Of a DNA stretch of 37,733 bases, positions 30,421 through 36,836 are shown in pieces (the stretch's first letter is position 1; each line of letters starts with the position of its first letter). A program made the translations under genes and the position numbers. The stretch covers positions 1-37,733 of the forward strand of contig NZ_JBJMIE010000462.1 in the NCBI RefSeq assembly GCF_045807065.1, given 5' to 3'. Below the pieces are notes generated by a model that was given only the letters and a program-made list of their open reading frames with translations, did no database searches and had not been told where the DNA came from. The DNA comes from Actinophytocola sp045807065 (GTDB lineage: Bacteria; Actinomycetota; Actinomycetes; Mycobacteriales; Pseudonocardiaceae).

Positions 30421-33400
30421 TCAGGACTGGGCGAGGTCGGTGAACCGGCTGTAGTGCAGCTGGTGTGCGACGGTGATCGTGGCGGTCGGACCCGCGCGGT
30501 GCTTGGCCAGGATCAGGTCCGCCTCGCCGGCCCGGGGGTCGTCCCGCTCGAACGCATCCGGACGGTTGATCAGGATCACCATGTCGGCGTCCTGCTCGAG
30601 GGAGTTGTGGACGTGTATCCCGTTCGCCACGAAGTTGTGCGTGCCGGGCACCGTGGCGTCGTAGACGGGCTGCTCGCCGAGCGAGGTGATCTCGACGACC
30701 TCATCCCAGAACACGTCGTTCGTGGCCAGCATCTCCAGGTCGGAGTCCTTGAGAATCGTCGCCACACGCGCGACCCGGGAACGGCTGGGTGAGTGCTTCC
30801 ACATCGTGGAGCCGCAGAACCGCGAACCCATGGCCGCGGCGAAATCGCGATGCGTGATCTGCTTCGCGGCCAGTGCCGAACGGACCTGGGTCCACACCTG
30901 CCGGGGGACCGTGTCGACGTTGGTGTTGCCGAGCACGTCACTGAGCTTCTCGGCGACCGTGCGCGCGGCACGCCCTCGCTCGCCGTGCACCCCGACATCC
31001 TTCAGGAACTGAAGCTGGTTCTCCGCGCCGCAGATGTGAAGGTGCCAGCAGTCCGGGTGTCCCGCTTCGGGCGCCCACCTGATTCGGCTCAGCACGCCTA
31101 CCCTGAGCAACAGCTGTGCGAGCCCGTCCAGGAGGGGCCGGCTCGTGGACGCGTAGTGGATCCTCGCCTGCCGGGCCATGTCGTCCCAGCGAACCGAGCC
31201 GCCGGTCGCCCAGAGATGGCGGACGAACTGCGCGACCTGCTCGTTGGGGAGCTGGAAGACGCGGTCCGGGATGGGCTTCTCAGAGCCGCGCGGACCGCGT
31301 TCGCTTTCCTCGTCCGTGCCGGCGTAGCTGATGGGCTGCCTCGCCACGAGCGAACCGTCGCCGATCAGGTGTGCCAGCAGGACGAGTTCCGCCTCGGGCA
31401 TCGACTTCGCCTCGGTCGGCTGGGGTACCTGGCGTGGCACGGCAAGCCGATCGCCCACGGCGAGTTCACCGAGCGGCACCCAACCGTCGACGGTGAGGAA
31501 CGGATGGTTCGCGGTGGCTTCCAGCTCCCGGCCGGAAGCCAGCCGGAGGCTGAAGACCTCCTTGACACCGCTGGGGAACACCTTGGCGACGGGACGTGCG
31601 ACCATCCTGAGCCGTTCGTCGAGCGACCACACGGCAGGAAGCTCGCCCGACTCCAGCAGTTCCCCGAATGTGACCTCGGTGCCGGTGTCGGCCCGCAGGA
31701 CCCTGGTGCCGCGGGTCAGGCAACCCGATTCGCGCAGGTCGGACAGCATTGGGCGCTTGTCGGTGCGTTGTTCCGGGCCGCGGTTCAGCTGGCTGATCGC
31801 GACCACCGGCACCTCGAGCTCCTTGGCCAGCAGCTTGAGCTGCCGGGAGAACTCCGAGACCTCCTGCTGGCGGGACTCCACGCGCTTGCCGGACGTCATC
31901 AGCTGCATGTAGTCGACGACGACGAGCTTCAGGTCGTGCCGTTGCTTGAGTCGCCTGGCCTTCGCCCGGATCTCCATCATGGTCATGTTCGGCGAGTCGT
32001 CCACGAACAGCGGCGCCTCGCTGACCTCGCTCATCCGGCGGGCCAGCCTGGTCCAGTCGTCGTCGGTCATGCGACCGCCGCGCATGTCCTGCAGCCGGAT
32101 CTTCGCCTCGGCGGACAGCATGCGCATGACGATCTCGGTGCGGCTCATCTCCAGCGAGAAGATGACGCTGGTCATGCGGTGCGCGATCGAGCAGGACCTG
32201 GCGAAGTCCAGACCCAGGGTCGAGTTGTGCGTCGGCACCATCGCGCGGCCGGCCAGGTACAGGTGATCCGCGGTGTCGACCTCGACGCAGCGCACCGGGA
32301 CGCTGGGCACCGGCCGCACGTCGACCACCTCGCGCGAGGCGGTGGTGAAGGCGAGTGTGCCCGTACCCGTGACCGTGGCGCGGTAGCCGAGGCTCACGAG
32401 AAGCTCGTACGCGTCCTCGACCAGTGCAGGGGGCAGCCGCAGCTCACCGGTGGGTGGGACCGTTCCGTCGGTGTCCAGCAGGCCCGCGAGCAGCTCCAAC
32501 CGCTGGGCGGCGGACGCCCGCAGGTACTCGGTGGGGATCCGCTCGTCGTGCTGTCCGGCGAGCCAGACGCCGAGTTTGTACGGTGGGACCGCCAACTCGC
32601 GCGCCGGCAGGTCCAGCGGCCTGGTGTTGACCACCGAGTGGACGACGTCGCGGGCGGCGAGCTGGCCGGTGGTGTGCACGGCCGGGCGCTCGCCCGGCGC
32701 CTCGGTCAGCCACTGGTGCTCCGCGTCCGCGACGATGACCGTGCCGTCGGCGAACTCCACCGCGTGGCAGGGGCGGTCGCGCAGGACGTCGGTGGCCGCG
32801 ACCACGCGGGTCGGCCGGCCGTCGGCGCCGAGCAGGTGATCGCCGACCTCGACGGCGCCCATCGTGGTCCAGCCGGTCGGCGTCGGCAGTGGGGTGTCCA
32901 GTGCCAGCGCCTTGCCGATGCCGGGGCGGGCCGCGACGATGATCATCTGACCGGGGTGCAGGCCGTTGGTGACGGCCTCCAGGTCGGCGAAGCCGGTCGG
33001 GACGCCCAGTGAGGTGCCGCCGCGGGACGCGATCGCGTCGATCTCGTCCATGGTCGGCTGGAGCAGCTCCTCCAGCGCGACGTAGTCCTCGGTCATCCGG
33101 CGCTCGGTGACCTCGTAGATCGACGACTGCGCGCGGTCGACGACCTCGTTGATGTCCGCGCCCTCGGCGCCCGAGTAGCCCAGCTGCACGATGCGGGTGC
33201 CGGCCTCCACGAGCCGGCGGAGCGTCGCCTTCTCCGCGACGATCTCGGCGTAGTAGCTGGCGTTGGCGGCCGTGGGCACGGTCGCGATCAGCGTGTGCAG
33301 GTACGGGGCGCCACCCACGCGGCGCAGCTCGCCGCGGCGTTCCAGCTCCGCCGCCACGGTCACGGCGTCCGCGGGTTCGCCACGGCTGTACAGGTCGAGG

Positions 33401-33606
33401 ACGCAGTCGTACACCAGCTGGTGCGCCGGTCGGTAGAAGTCGCCGGGCCGCAGCACCTCGACCACGTCGGCGATCGCGTCCTTCGACAGCATCATCCCGC
33501 CGAGGACGCTCTGCTCCGCCGTGAGGTCCTGCGGTGGCTGCCGGTCGAACCCGTTGCCGCCCTCCATCGGCCCTGGCGCGGACGCTCGGTCATCGGTCAG
33601 AGCCAC
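30421..33606 (-). CDS. dnaB: Replicative DNA helicase DnaB, precursor with two inteins
   Basis: A 1061-residue precursor; removing two inteins leaves a normal 459-residue DnaB. The N-terminal DnaG-interacting domain covers residues 1-110 and the RecA-like motor follows. Walker A (ARPGIGK/ST) is split by intein 1 after GK (residue 232), Walker B is LVVVDYMQL, and the SDLRESG/SLEQDAD loop is split by intein 2 after residue 628. DnaB unwinds DNA at replication forks as a hexamer. Because both inteins sit in the ATPase core, helicase activity requires splicing. GTG 33606 is preferred over TTG 33612 because gaggggg lies 7 nt upstream. A LexA-like box lies 20 bp upstream. Confidence 0.96.
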   Translation of the reverse strand: MALTDDRASAPGPMEGGNGFDRQPPQDLTAEQSVLGGMMLSKDAIADVVEVLRPGDFYRPAHQLVYDCVLDLYSRGEPADAVTVAAELERRGELRRVGGAPYLHTLIATVPTAANASYYAEIVAEKATLRRLVEAGTRIVQLGYSGAEGADINEVVDRAQSSIYEVTERRMTEDYVALEELLQPTMDEIDAIASRGGTSLGVPTGFADLEAVTNGLHPGQMIIVAARPGIGKALALDTPLPTPTGWTTMGAVEVGDHLLGADGRPTRVVAATDVLRDRPCHAVEFADGTVIVADAEHQWLTEAPGERPAVHTTGQLAARDVVHSVVNTRPLDLPARELAVPPYKLGVWLAGQHDERIPTEYLRASAAQRLELLAGLLDTDGTVPPTGELRLPPALVEDAYELLVSLGYRATVTGTGTLAFTTASREVVDVRPVPSVPVRCVEVDTADHLYLAGRAMVPTHNSTLGLDFARSCSIAHRMTSVIFSLEMSRTEIVMRMLSAEAKIRLQDMRGGRMTDDDWTRLARRMSEVSEAPLFVDDSPNMTMMEIRAKARRLKQRHDLKLVVVDYMQLMTSGKRVESRQQEVSEFSRQLKLLAKELEVPVVAISQLNRGPEQRTDKRPMLSDLRESGCLTRGTRVLRADTGTEVTFGELLESGELPAVWSLDERLRMVARPVAKVFPSGVKEVFSLRLASGRELEATANHPFLTVDGWVPLGELAVGDRLAVPRQVPQPTEAKSMPEAELVLLAHLIGDGSLVARQPISYAGTDEESERGPRGSEKPIPDRVFQLPNEQVAQFVRHLWATGGSVRWDDMARQARIHYASTSRPLLDGLAQLLLRVGVLSRIRWAPEAGHPDCWHLHICGAENQLQFLKDVGVHGERGRAARTVAEKLSDVLGNTNVDTVPRQVWTQVRSALAAKQITHRDFAAAMGSRFCGSTMWKHSPSRSRVARVATILKDSDLEMLATNDVFWDEVVEITSLGEQPVYDATVPGTHNFVANGIHVHNSLEQDADMVILINRPDAFERDDPRAGEADLILAKHRAGPTATITVAHQLHYSRFTDLAQS
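30604..31722 (-). other. DnaB intein 2 (class 1, LAGLIDADG, 373 residues)
   Basis: Precursor residues 629-1001, inserted as RESG/SLEQD, the site of the Synechocystis DnaB intein. Splicing residues are complete: Cys1 (CLTRGTRVL), block B TANHPF with the conserved His, block F VYDATVPGTHNFVANG, and terminal His-Asn followed by Ser+1. Between blocks B and F lies a homing-endonuclease domain with one good LAGLIDADG motif (LAHLIGDG, 744-751). The second, LWATGGSV (798-805), lacks its acidic residue. Splicing is expected to work; cleavage is probably lost or weakened. Confidence 0.93.
32224..32910 (-). other. DnaB intein 1 (class 3, 229 residues) in the Walker A loop
   Basis: Precursor residues 233-461, inserted exactly between GK and ST of the P-loop. 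Position 1 is Ala, so the class 1 N-S acyl shift is impossible. The class 3 signature is present: Trp at intein residue 67 (block B, AEHQW), Cys 208 (block F, VRCVEVD) and Thr 227 (block G, PTHN), with His228-Asn229 and Ser+1. In class 3 inteins the block F Cys attacks first and forms the branched intermediate. Remnants of an endonuclease survive: LAGLLDTDG is present, but its partner is only KLGVWLAGQHD, so the endonuclease looks degenerate. Confidence 0.93.
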
Positions 33607-33625
33607 CGACAAGCCCCCTCATATC

Positions 33626-33641
33626 CCGAACAGATGTTCGA
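33626..33641 (-). promoter_or_regulatory. LexA-type SOS box upstream of dnaB
   Basis: On the minus strand TCGAACATCTGTTCGG, matching the actinobacterial/Gram-positive LexA consensus TCGAAC-N4-GTTCGA at 11 of 12 defined positions. It ends 20 bp before the GTG start. A TANNNT hexamer (TATCGT, 33648-33653) lies just upstream, which would put the transcription start inside or next to the box. Confidence 0.6.
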
Positions 33642-33765
33642 ACACCAACGATAAGCACCAGCGACGGCATCGGCAAGGCGCTCGACGGGCGCGCACACAG
33701 AGCGAGCGGCCAAGCGGAACTTAGATTGCCTCGGCCGCGCCCGCAAACACCGCGGTGGACAGACC

Positions 33766-33884
33766 TGTGGACAGCTCGCGACAATGAATCACAGTGCGTC
33801 GGAACGCCTGTGGATAACTTGGGGACAGGTCGCGCTGTCGCCAAAGAAACCCCAGTTCAGGGGCTGTGTACAAGGTGTGGAAAA
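33766..33884 (-). promoter_or_regulatory. Group of DnaA-box-like 9-mers between rplI and dnaB
   Basis: Four 9-mers in one orientation each match the high-GC actinomycete DnaA box (TTGTCCACA; read here as TGTGGACAA) at 8 of 9 positions: tgtggacag (33766-33774), tgtggataa (33809-33817, also a perfect E. coli-type box), tgtgtacaa (33865-33873) and tgtggaaaa (33876-33884). A fifth partial match is at about 33754. The 33642-34016 gap has no gene; it also carries the rplI terminator hairpin. Confidence 0.55.
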
Positions 33885-33950
33885 ACTCGGTCGGCGTGTC
33901 GGCTCGAAATGCCTCTTCGGCGTGTCGCCACAGGCCGTCGCGAGAAGACC

Positions 33951-33992
33951 CGTCAGCCCCGGCCGGGCCGATTACCCGACGCGGGGCTGACG
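33951..33992 (-). terminator. Terminator after rplI
   Basis: cgtcagcccc (33951-33960) and ggggctgacg (33983-33992) form a perfect 10-bp stem with an inner cggg/cccg pairing, 24 bp after the rplI stop. There is no U-run. It separates the ribosomal operon from dnaB. Confidence 0.7.
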
Positions 33993-34016
33993 TGCGAAAT
34001 GGTTACTCTCCGTCGA

Positions 34017-34469
34017 TCAGCTCGCGGTGACGTCGAGCTTGAACGAGACGGTGACATCCGGGTGCAGCCGGACGTTGACGTCGTGCTTGCCGACGGTCTT
34101 GATGTGACCGGACAGCTCCACGGACCGCTTGTCCAGCACCGGCCCGCCGGCGGCCTTGACGGCCGACACGACGTCGGTCGTCGTGACCGAGCCGAACAGC
34201 TTGCCGGAGCCGGCGGCGGCCTTGGCCTTCAGCTTCACCGGGGCGATCTTCTCGATCGCCTGCTTGACCTCGTTCGCGTGGTCGAGGCCACGGATGGCCC
34301 GGGCCTGTTGCGCGCGACGGATGGTCTGCACCTGCTTCTCGGCGCCCTTGGAGGCGACGATCGCGAACTTGTGGGGCAGCAGGTAGTTGCGCCCGTAGCC
34401 GTCCTTGACCTCGACGATGTCGCCCGGCCCACCGAGGCCGTCCACATCAGTGGTGAGGATGAGTTTCAT
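34017..34469 (-). CDS. rplI: 50S ribosomal protein L9
   Basis: A 150-residue L9, normal length. The N-terminal rRNA-binding domain shows MKLILTTDVDGLGGPGDIVEVKDGYGRNYLLPHKFA, the family signature. A long connecting helix (about 40-75) leads to the C-terminal domain. It is the last gene of the rpsF-ssb-rpsR-rplI operon, 17 bp after rpsR, and is followed by a hairpin terminator before dnaB. Confidence 0.98.
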   Translation of the reverse strand: MKLILTTDVDGLGGPGDIVEVKDGYGRNYLLPHKFAIVASKGAEKQVQTIRRAQQARAIRGLDHANEVKQAIEKIAPVKLKAKAAAGSGKLFGSVTTTDVVSAVKAAGGPVLDKRSVELSGHIKTVGKHDVNVRLHPDVTVSFKLDVTAS

Positions 34470-34486
34470 GGCAGCGGACTCCTTGA

Positions 34487-34741
34487 TCAGCGCGCGGTCG
34501 AGGTGTACGGCAGCAGCGCCATCTCCCGCGCGTTCTTCACCGCGATGGCGACGTCACGCTGGTGCTGGCTGCAGTTGCCGGTGACCCGGCGGGCACGGAT
34601 CTTGCCGCGGTCGGAGATGTACTTCCGCAGCAGCGTGGTGTCCTTGTAGTCGATGTTCTGCAGGTCGGTCTTGCCCTTCTTCTCCGCCTTGCAGAACACG
34701 CAAACCTTCTTCTTGGGCTTGCGAATAGGTGGCTTGGCCAC
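34487..34741 (-). CDS. rpsR: 30S ribosomal protein S18 (zinc-binding form)
   Basis: An 84-residue S18. The core RKYISDRGKIRARRVTGNCSQHQRDVAIAVKNAREMALLPY is diagnostic. The N-terminus KKKVCVFCKAEKKGK contains CxxC, and with NCSQHQ it can make the zinc site of the C+ paralogue, in contrast to the zinc-free paralogue many actinobacteria induce under zinc starvation. S18 pairs with S6, encoded at the head of this operon. Confidence 0.97.
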   Translation of the reverse strand: MAKPPIRKPKKKVCVFCKAEKKGKTDLQNIDYKDTTLLRKYISDRGKIRARRVTGNCSQHQRDVAIAVKNAREMALLPYTSTAR

Positions 34742-34779
34742 TGGTCTTACTCCTCAGTCAAATCCCGAAGCTGGTGTCT

Positions 34780-35274
34780 TTAGAAGGGCGGTTCGTCGGA
34801 GAACCCGCCGCCGGAACCGGCCGGCGGGGCCGAGCCCCACGGGTCGTCGGCCGGGGCGCCGCCGCCGTAGCCACCACCACCGCCGCCGCCGCCGCCTCCA
34901 CCGCTACCGCGCGCCACCTTGTTGATCTTCGCGGTGGCGTACCGCAGCGAGGGGCCGATCTCGTCGACCTCGAGCTCGACAACCGTGCGCTTCTCGCCCT
35001 CACGGGTCTCGAAGGACCGCTGCTTGAGCCGACCGCTGACGATCACGCGCGCGCCGCGGGTGAGCGACTCGGCCACGTTCTCCGCGGCCTGCCGCCAGAT
35101 GTTGCACCGCAGGAAGAGGGCCTCCCCGTCCTTCCACTCGCCGGTCGCCCGGTCGAGGGTGCGCGGTGTCGACGCGATGGTGAAGTTGGCGACCGCGGCA
35201 CCGGACTGCGTGAACCGCAGCTCAGGGTCGGCGGTCAGGTTGCCGATGACGGTGATGACCGTATCGCCGGCCAT
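34780..35274 (-). CDS. ssb: Single-stranded DNA-binding protein
   Basis: A 164-residue SSB. The OB-fold (1-110) has AGDTVITVIGNLTADPELRFTQSGAAVANFTIAST and LFLRCNIWRQAAENVAESLTRGARVIVSGRLKQRSF. A Gly-rich linker with an eleven-glycine run leads to the acidic partner-binding tip DEPPF. ATG 35274 is chosen over an upstream frame extension because it matches the SSB N-terminus and lies 17 bp after rpsF. It coats single-stranded DNA and recruits replication and repair proteins through the C-terminal tip. Confidence 0.97.
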   Translation of the reverse strand: MAGDTVITVIGNLTADPELRFTQSGAAVANFTIASTPRTLDRATGEWKDGEALFLRCNIWRQAAENVAESLTRGARVIVSGRLKQRSFETREGEKRTVVELEVDEIGPSLRYATAKINKVARGSGGGGGGGGGGGYGGGAPADDPWGSAPPAGSGGGFSDEPPF

Positions 35275-35290
35275 GTTGTACCTCCAGGTG

Positions 35291-35587
35291 TCAGGCCCCT
35301 GCGGAGTCGCGCCGCAGGACCTTAGTCCGCAGCACCGACTCCTGGAGCCCCAGCTGACGGTCGAGTTCCTTGACCGCATCTGGCTCGGAGTTCACATCGA
35401 GCACGGCGTAGATGCCCTCGGTGTGCTTCTTGATCTCGAACGAGAGGCGGCGCTTGCCCCAAACCTCAACCTTCTCGACGTTCCCGCCCGAGGTGCGGAT
35501 GACGTTGAGGAAGTTGTCCAGCGTCGGCTGAACCGTGCGCTCGTCGAGAGTGGGATCGAGGATGACCATAACCTCGTAATGACGCAT
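35291..35587 (-). CDS. rpsF: 30S ribosomal protein S6
   Basis: A 98-residue S6: MRHYEVMVILDPTLDERTVQPTLDNFL at the N-terminus and RRLSFEIKKHTEGIYAVLDV in the middle are typical. ATG 35587 is preferred; a GTG three codons earlier lies too close to the aggagg ribosome site. It heads the rpsF-ssb-rpsR-rplI operon. A TAGTCT hexamer at 35658-35663, overlapping the stop codon of the upstream gene, is a plausible -10 box, giving a leader of about 64 nt that contains a ccacgg/ccgtgg hairpin. Confidence 0.97.
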   Translation of the reverse strand: MRHYEVMVILDPTLDERTVQPTLDNFLNVIRTSGGNVEKVEVWGKRRLSFEIKKHTEGIYAVLDVNSEPDAVKELDRQLGLQESVLRTKVLRRDSAGA

Positions 35588-35657
35588 GAAGACCACTCAC
35601 CTCCTGTGGACTCTGCGGCCACGGACTCTCCGTGGCAGGAGGGGTCTTGCTCCGAAG

Positions 35658-35663
35658 AGACTA
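35658..35663 (-). promoter_or_regulatory. Candidate -10 box of the rpsF operon
   Basis: TAGTCT (TANNNT), sharing its TAG with the stop codon of the upstream secreted-protein gene. The implied leader contains ccacgg-agagt-ccgtgg (about 35612-35628), which could be an autoregulatory element for S6:S18, but I cannot match it to the published S6:S18 motif. Confidence 0.35.
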
Positions 35664-36671
35664 CAGGGCGGCCTGGGGAGCCCTGCGCAGCACCCAGGTG
35701 CGGACGAGCGCGGCGGTCACGCCGGACAGCACCAGCACCGCCAGCAGCACCGGGAACTCGACGCGCTGGTTCTTCGGCGGGCTCAGCGCCTCCGCCTGGC
35801 CTGCGACCGAGACGCCGTCGTCGGCCGACGTGTCGCCGACGGTGCCGAACTCCGGCGAGTACCCGGGCACGCCGCCGCCGTACCGGACGCCGGGCGACGG
35901 CGCCCACAGGCCCGGCCGGGCGAACGGGATGTTCGAGTAGTCGGCCATCGGCGAGCGGCCGTAGTCCCACAGGCCCGGCTGGTAGAGGTAGAGGCCGAGG
36001 TCGTTCAGGCCGCCGATGACCGGCTGGTTGGGTGCGGGCGTCGCACCGCCACCGCCGCCACCGCCGCCGGTGCTGCCACCGGGCGTGGTGCCCGGCTTCG
36101 AGCCGGGGTTGCCGCCCTTGCCGGGGGTGCCGGCGGGCAAGCCGGGGAGGACCTGGCCGACCGCCGCCTCCGAGGCGTCCGCGACGGCCGCGGCGCCGTC
36201 CTGCACGGGTGCGGCCGCCGCGTTCACACTGCTGACGCTGACCCCGCACAGCCCGGTGAGCTGCTGCTGCACGCCGGAGACGACCGCCGCGAGGATCGGG
36301 CCGAGCAGGGGGATCTTCTGCAGCTGCGCGGTCACCGCGTTGGCGATGGTGCCGCCGGTGATGTACCCGCTGCCGTTGGGGATCGCGCCGATCGGGATGG
36401 GCGGCAGCGCGGCGAACGCCTGGTTGGCCTGCGCCGCGAGGGGCGGACCGAGGATGGGCACCGCGCGCACGATGTCGGTCACGATCCTGAGCACGGCGGC
36501 CGGCGCGAGGGAGACCGGCTGGCCGGGAGCGCCCTGGACGCTGGTGGCGCAGCTGCCGACGACGATCGGCTCGGCGGCCGTCGCGGTGCCGCTGCCGGCC
36601 AGGAGGGTCGCCAGCGAGGTGGCGAAGACGAGCGCGATCGCGGACACGGCACTCTTCACACGACGGCGCAT
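35661..36671 (-). CDS. Secreted, C-terminally membrane-anchored protein
   Basis: A 336-residue protein. A signal peptide (MRRRVKSAVSAIALVFATSL...ATA-AEP, cleavage near residue 33) is followed by a hydrophobic/helical domain with two cysteines (GSCAT and GLCGV, possibly a disulfide; residues about 40 and 142), a Gly-rich linker with a run of eight or nine Gly (about 200-212), a Tyr/Pro/Gly-rich segment (YQPGLWDYGRSPMADYSN) and one C-terminal transmembrane helix (FPVLLAVLVLSGVTAALVRTWV) with a basic tail. The layout is a surface-exposed protein anchored in the cytoplasmic membrane. The ATG follows gaggaggg. No family recognised. Confidence 0.8.
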   Translation of the reverse strand: MRRRVKSAVSAIALVFATSLATLLAGSGTATAAEPIVVGSCATSVQGAPGQPVSLAPAAVLRIVTDIVRAVPILGPPLAAQANQAFAALPPIPIGAIPNGSGYITGGTIANAVTAQLQKIPLLGPILAAVVSGVQQQLTGLCGVSVSSVNAAAAPVQDGAAAVADASEAAVGQVLPGLPAGTPGKGGNPGSKPGTTPGGSTGGGGGGGGATPAPNQPVIGGLNDLGLYLYQPGLWDYGRSPMADYSNIPFARPGLWAPSPGVRYGGGVPGYSPEFGTVGDTSADDGVSVAGQAEALSPPKNQRVEFPVLLAVLVLSGVTAALVRTWVLRRAPQAAL

Positions 36672-36684
36672 CTTCCCTCCTCGA

Positions 36685-36696
36685 TACCCGTGGGTA
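36685..36696. promoter_or_regulatory. Palindrome upstream of the secreted anchored protein
   Basis: taccc-gt-ggta with flanking symmetry, 13 bp upstream of the start at 36671. On the minus strand GTTAAC, GTTGAA and GTTACC follow each other at 9- and 11-nt steps, loosely like the repeated GTNAC words of MtrA sites. Weak evidence. Confidence 0.25.
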
Positions 36697-36724
36697 ACAC
36701 CTGTTCAACGACGTTAACCCGCGG

Positions 36725-36755
36725 CGGTGACGATGACCAGGTCAATTCGTCACCG
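36725..36755. promoter_or_regulatory. Nested palindrome in the divergent region before nfo
   Basis: cggtgacga (36725-36733) and tcgtcaccg (36747-36755) form a perfect 9-bp inverted repeat that encloses a second perfect palindrome, tgacc-a-ggtca (36734-36744). It lies between the divergent secreted-protein gene and the endonuclease IV gene, about 85 bp from the latter, and looks like a regulator binding site. Nothing else stands out in the 36697-36822 stretch. Confidence 0.45.
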
Positions 36756-36822
36756 GGAAGGCGTGGGTTCGGCCATCCGGCCCAACGGGCGGGACCTTCA
36801 TCCCGCTGTCGGTGCGGCCGAC

Positions 36823-36828
36823 TACGCT
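36823..36828 (+). promoter_or_regulatory. -10 box of nfo, leaderless transcript
   Basis: TACGCT (TANNNT) 8 nt before the ATG at 36837, identical in sequence and spacing to the pcnA promoter box. Confidence 0.5.
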
Positions 36829-36836
36829 CGCGGGCC

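Noticed and set aside
33642..34016. Chromosomal oriC
   Set aside because: DnaA-box-like sites occur, but dnaA and dnaN are absent, the boxes are few and one-sided, and there is no clear AT-rich unwinding region.
34860..34915. CRISPR or tandem-repeat array in the GCC-rich stretch
   Set aside because: It is the polyglycine linker of SSB encoded by repeated GGC/GGT codons; a similar run at 36045-36075 is the Gly linker of the secreted protein.
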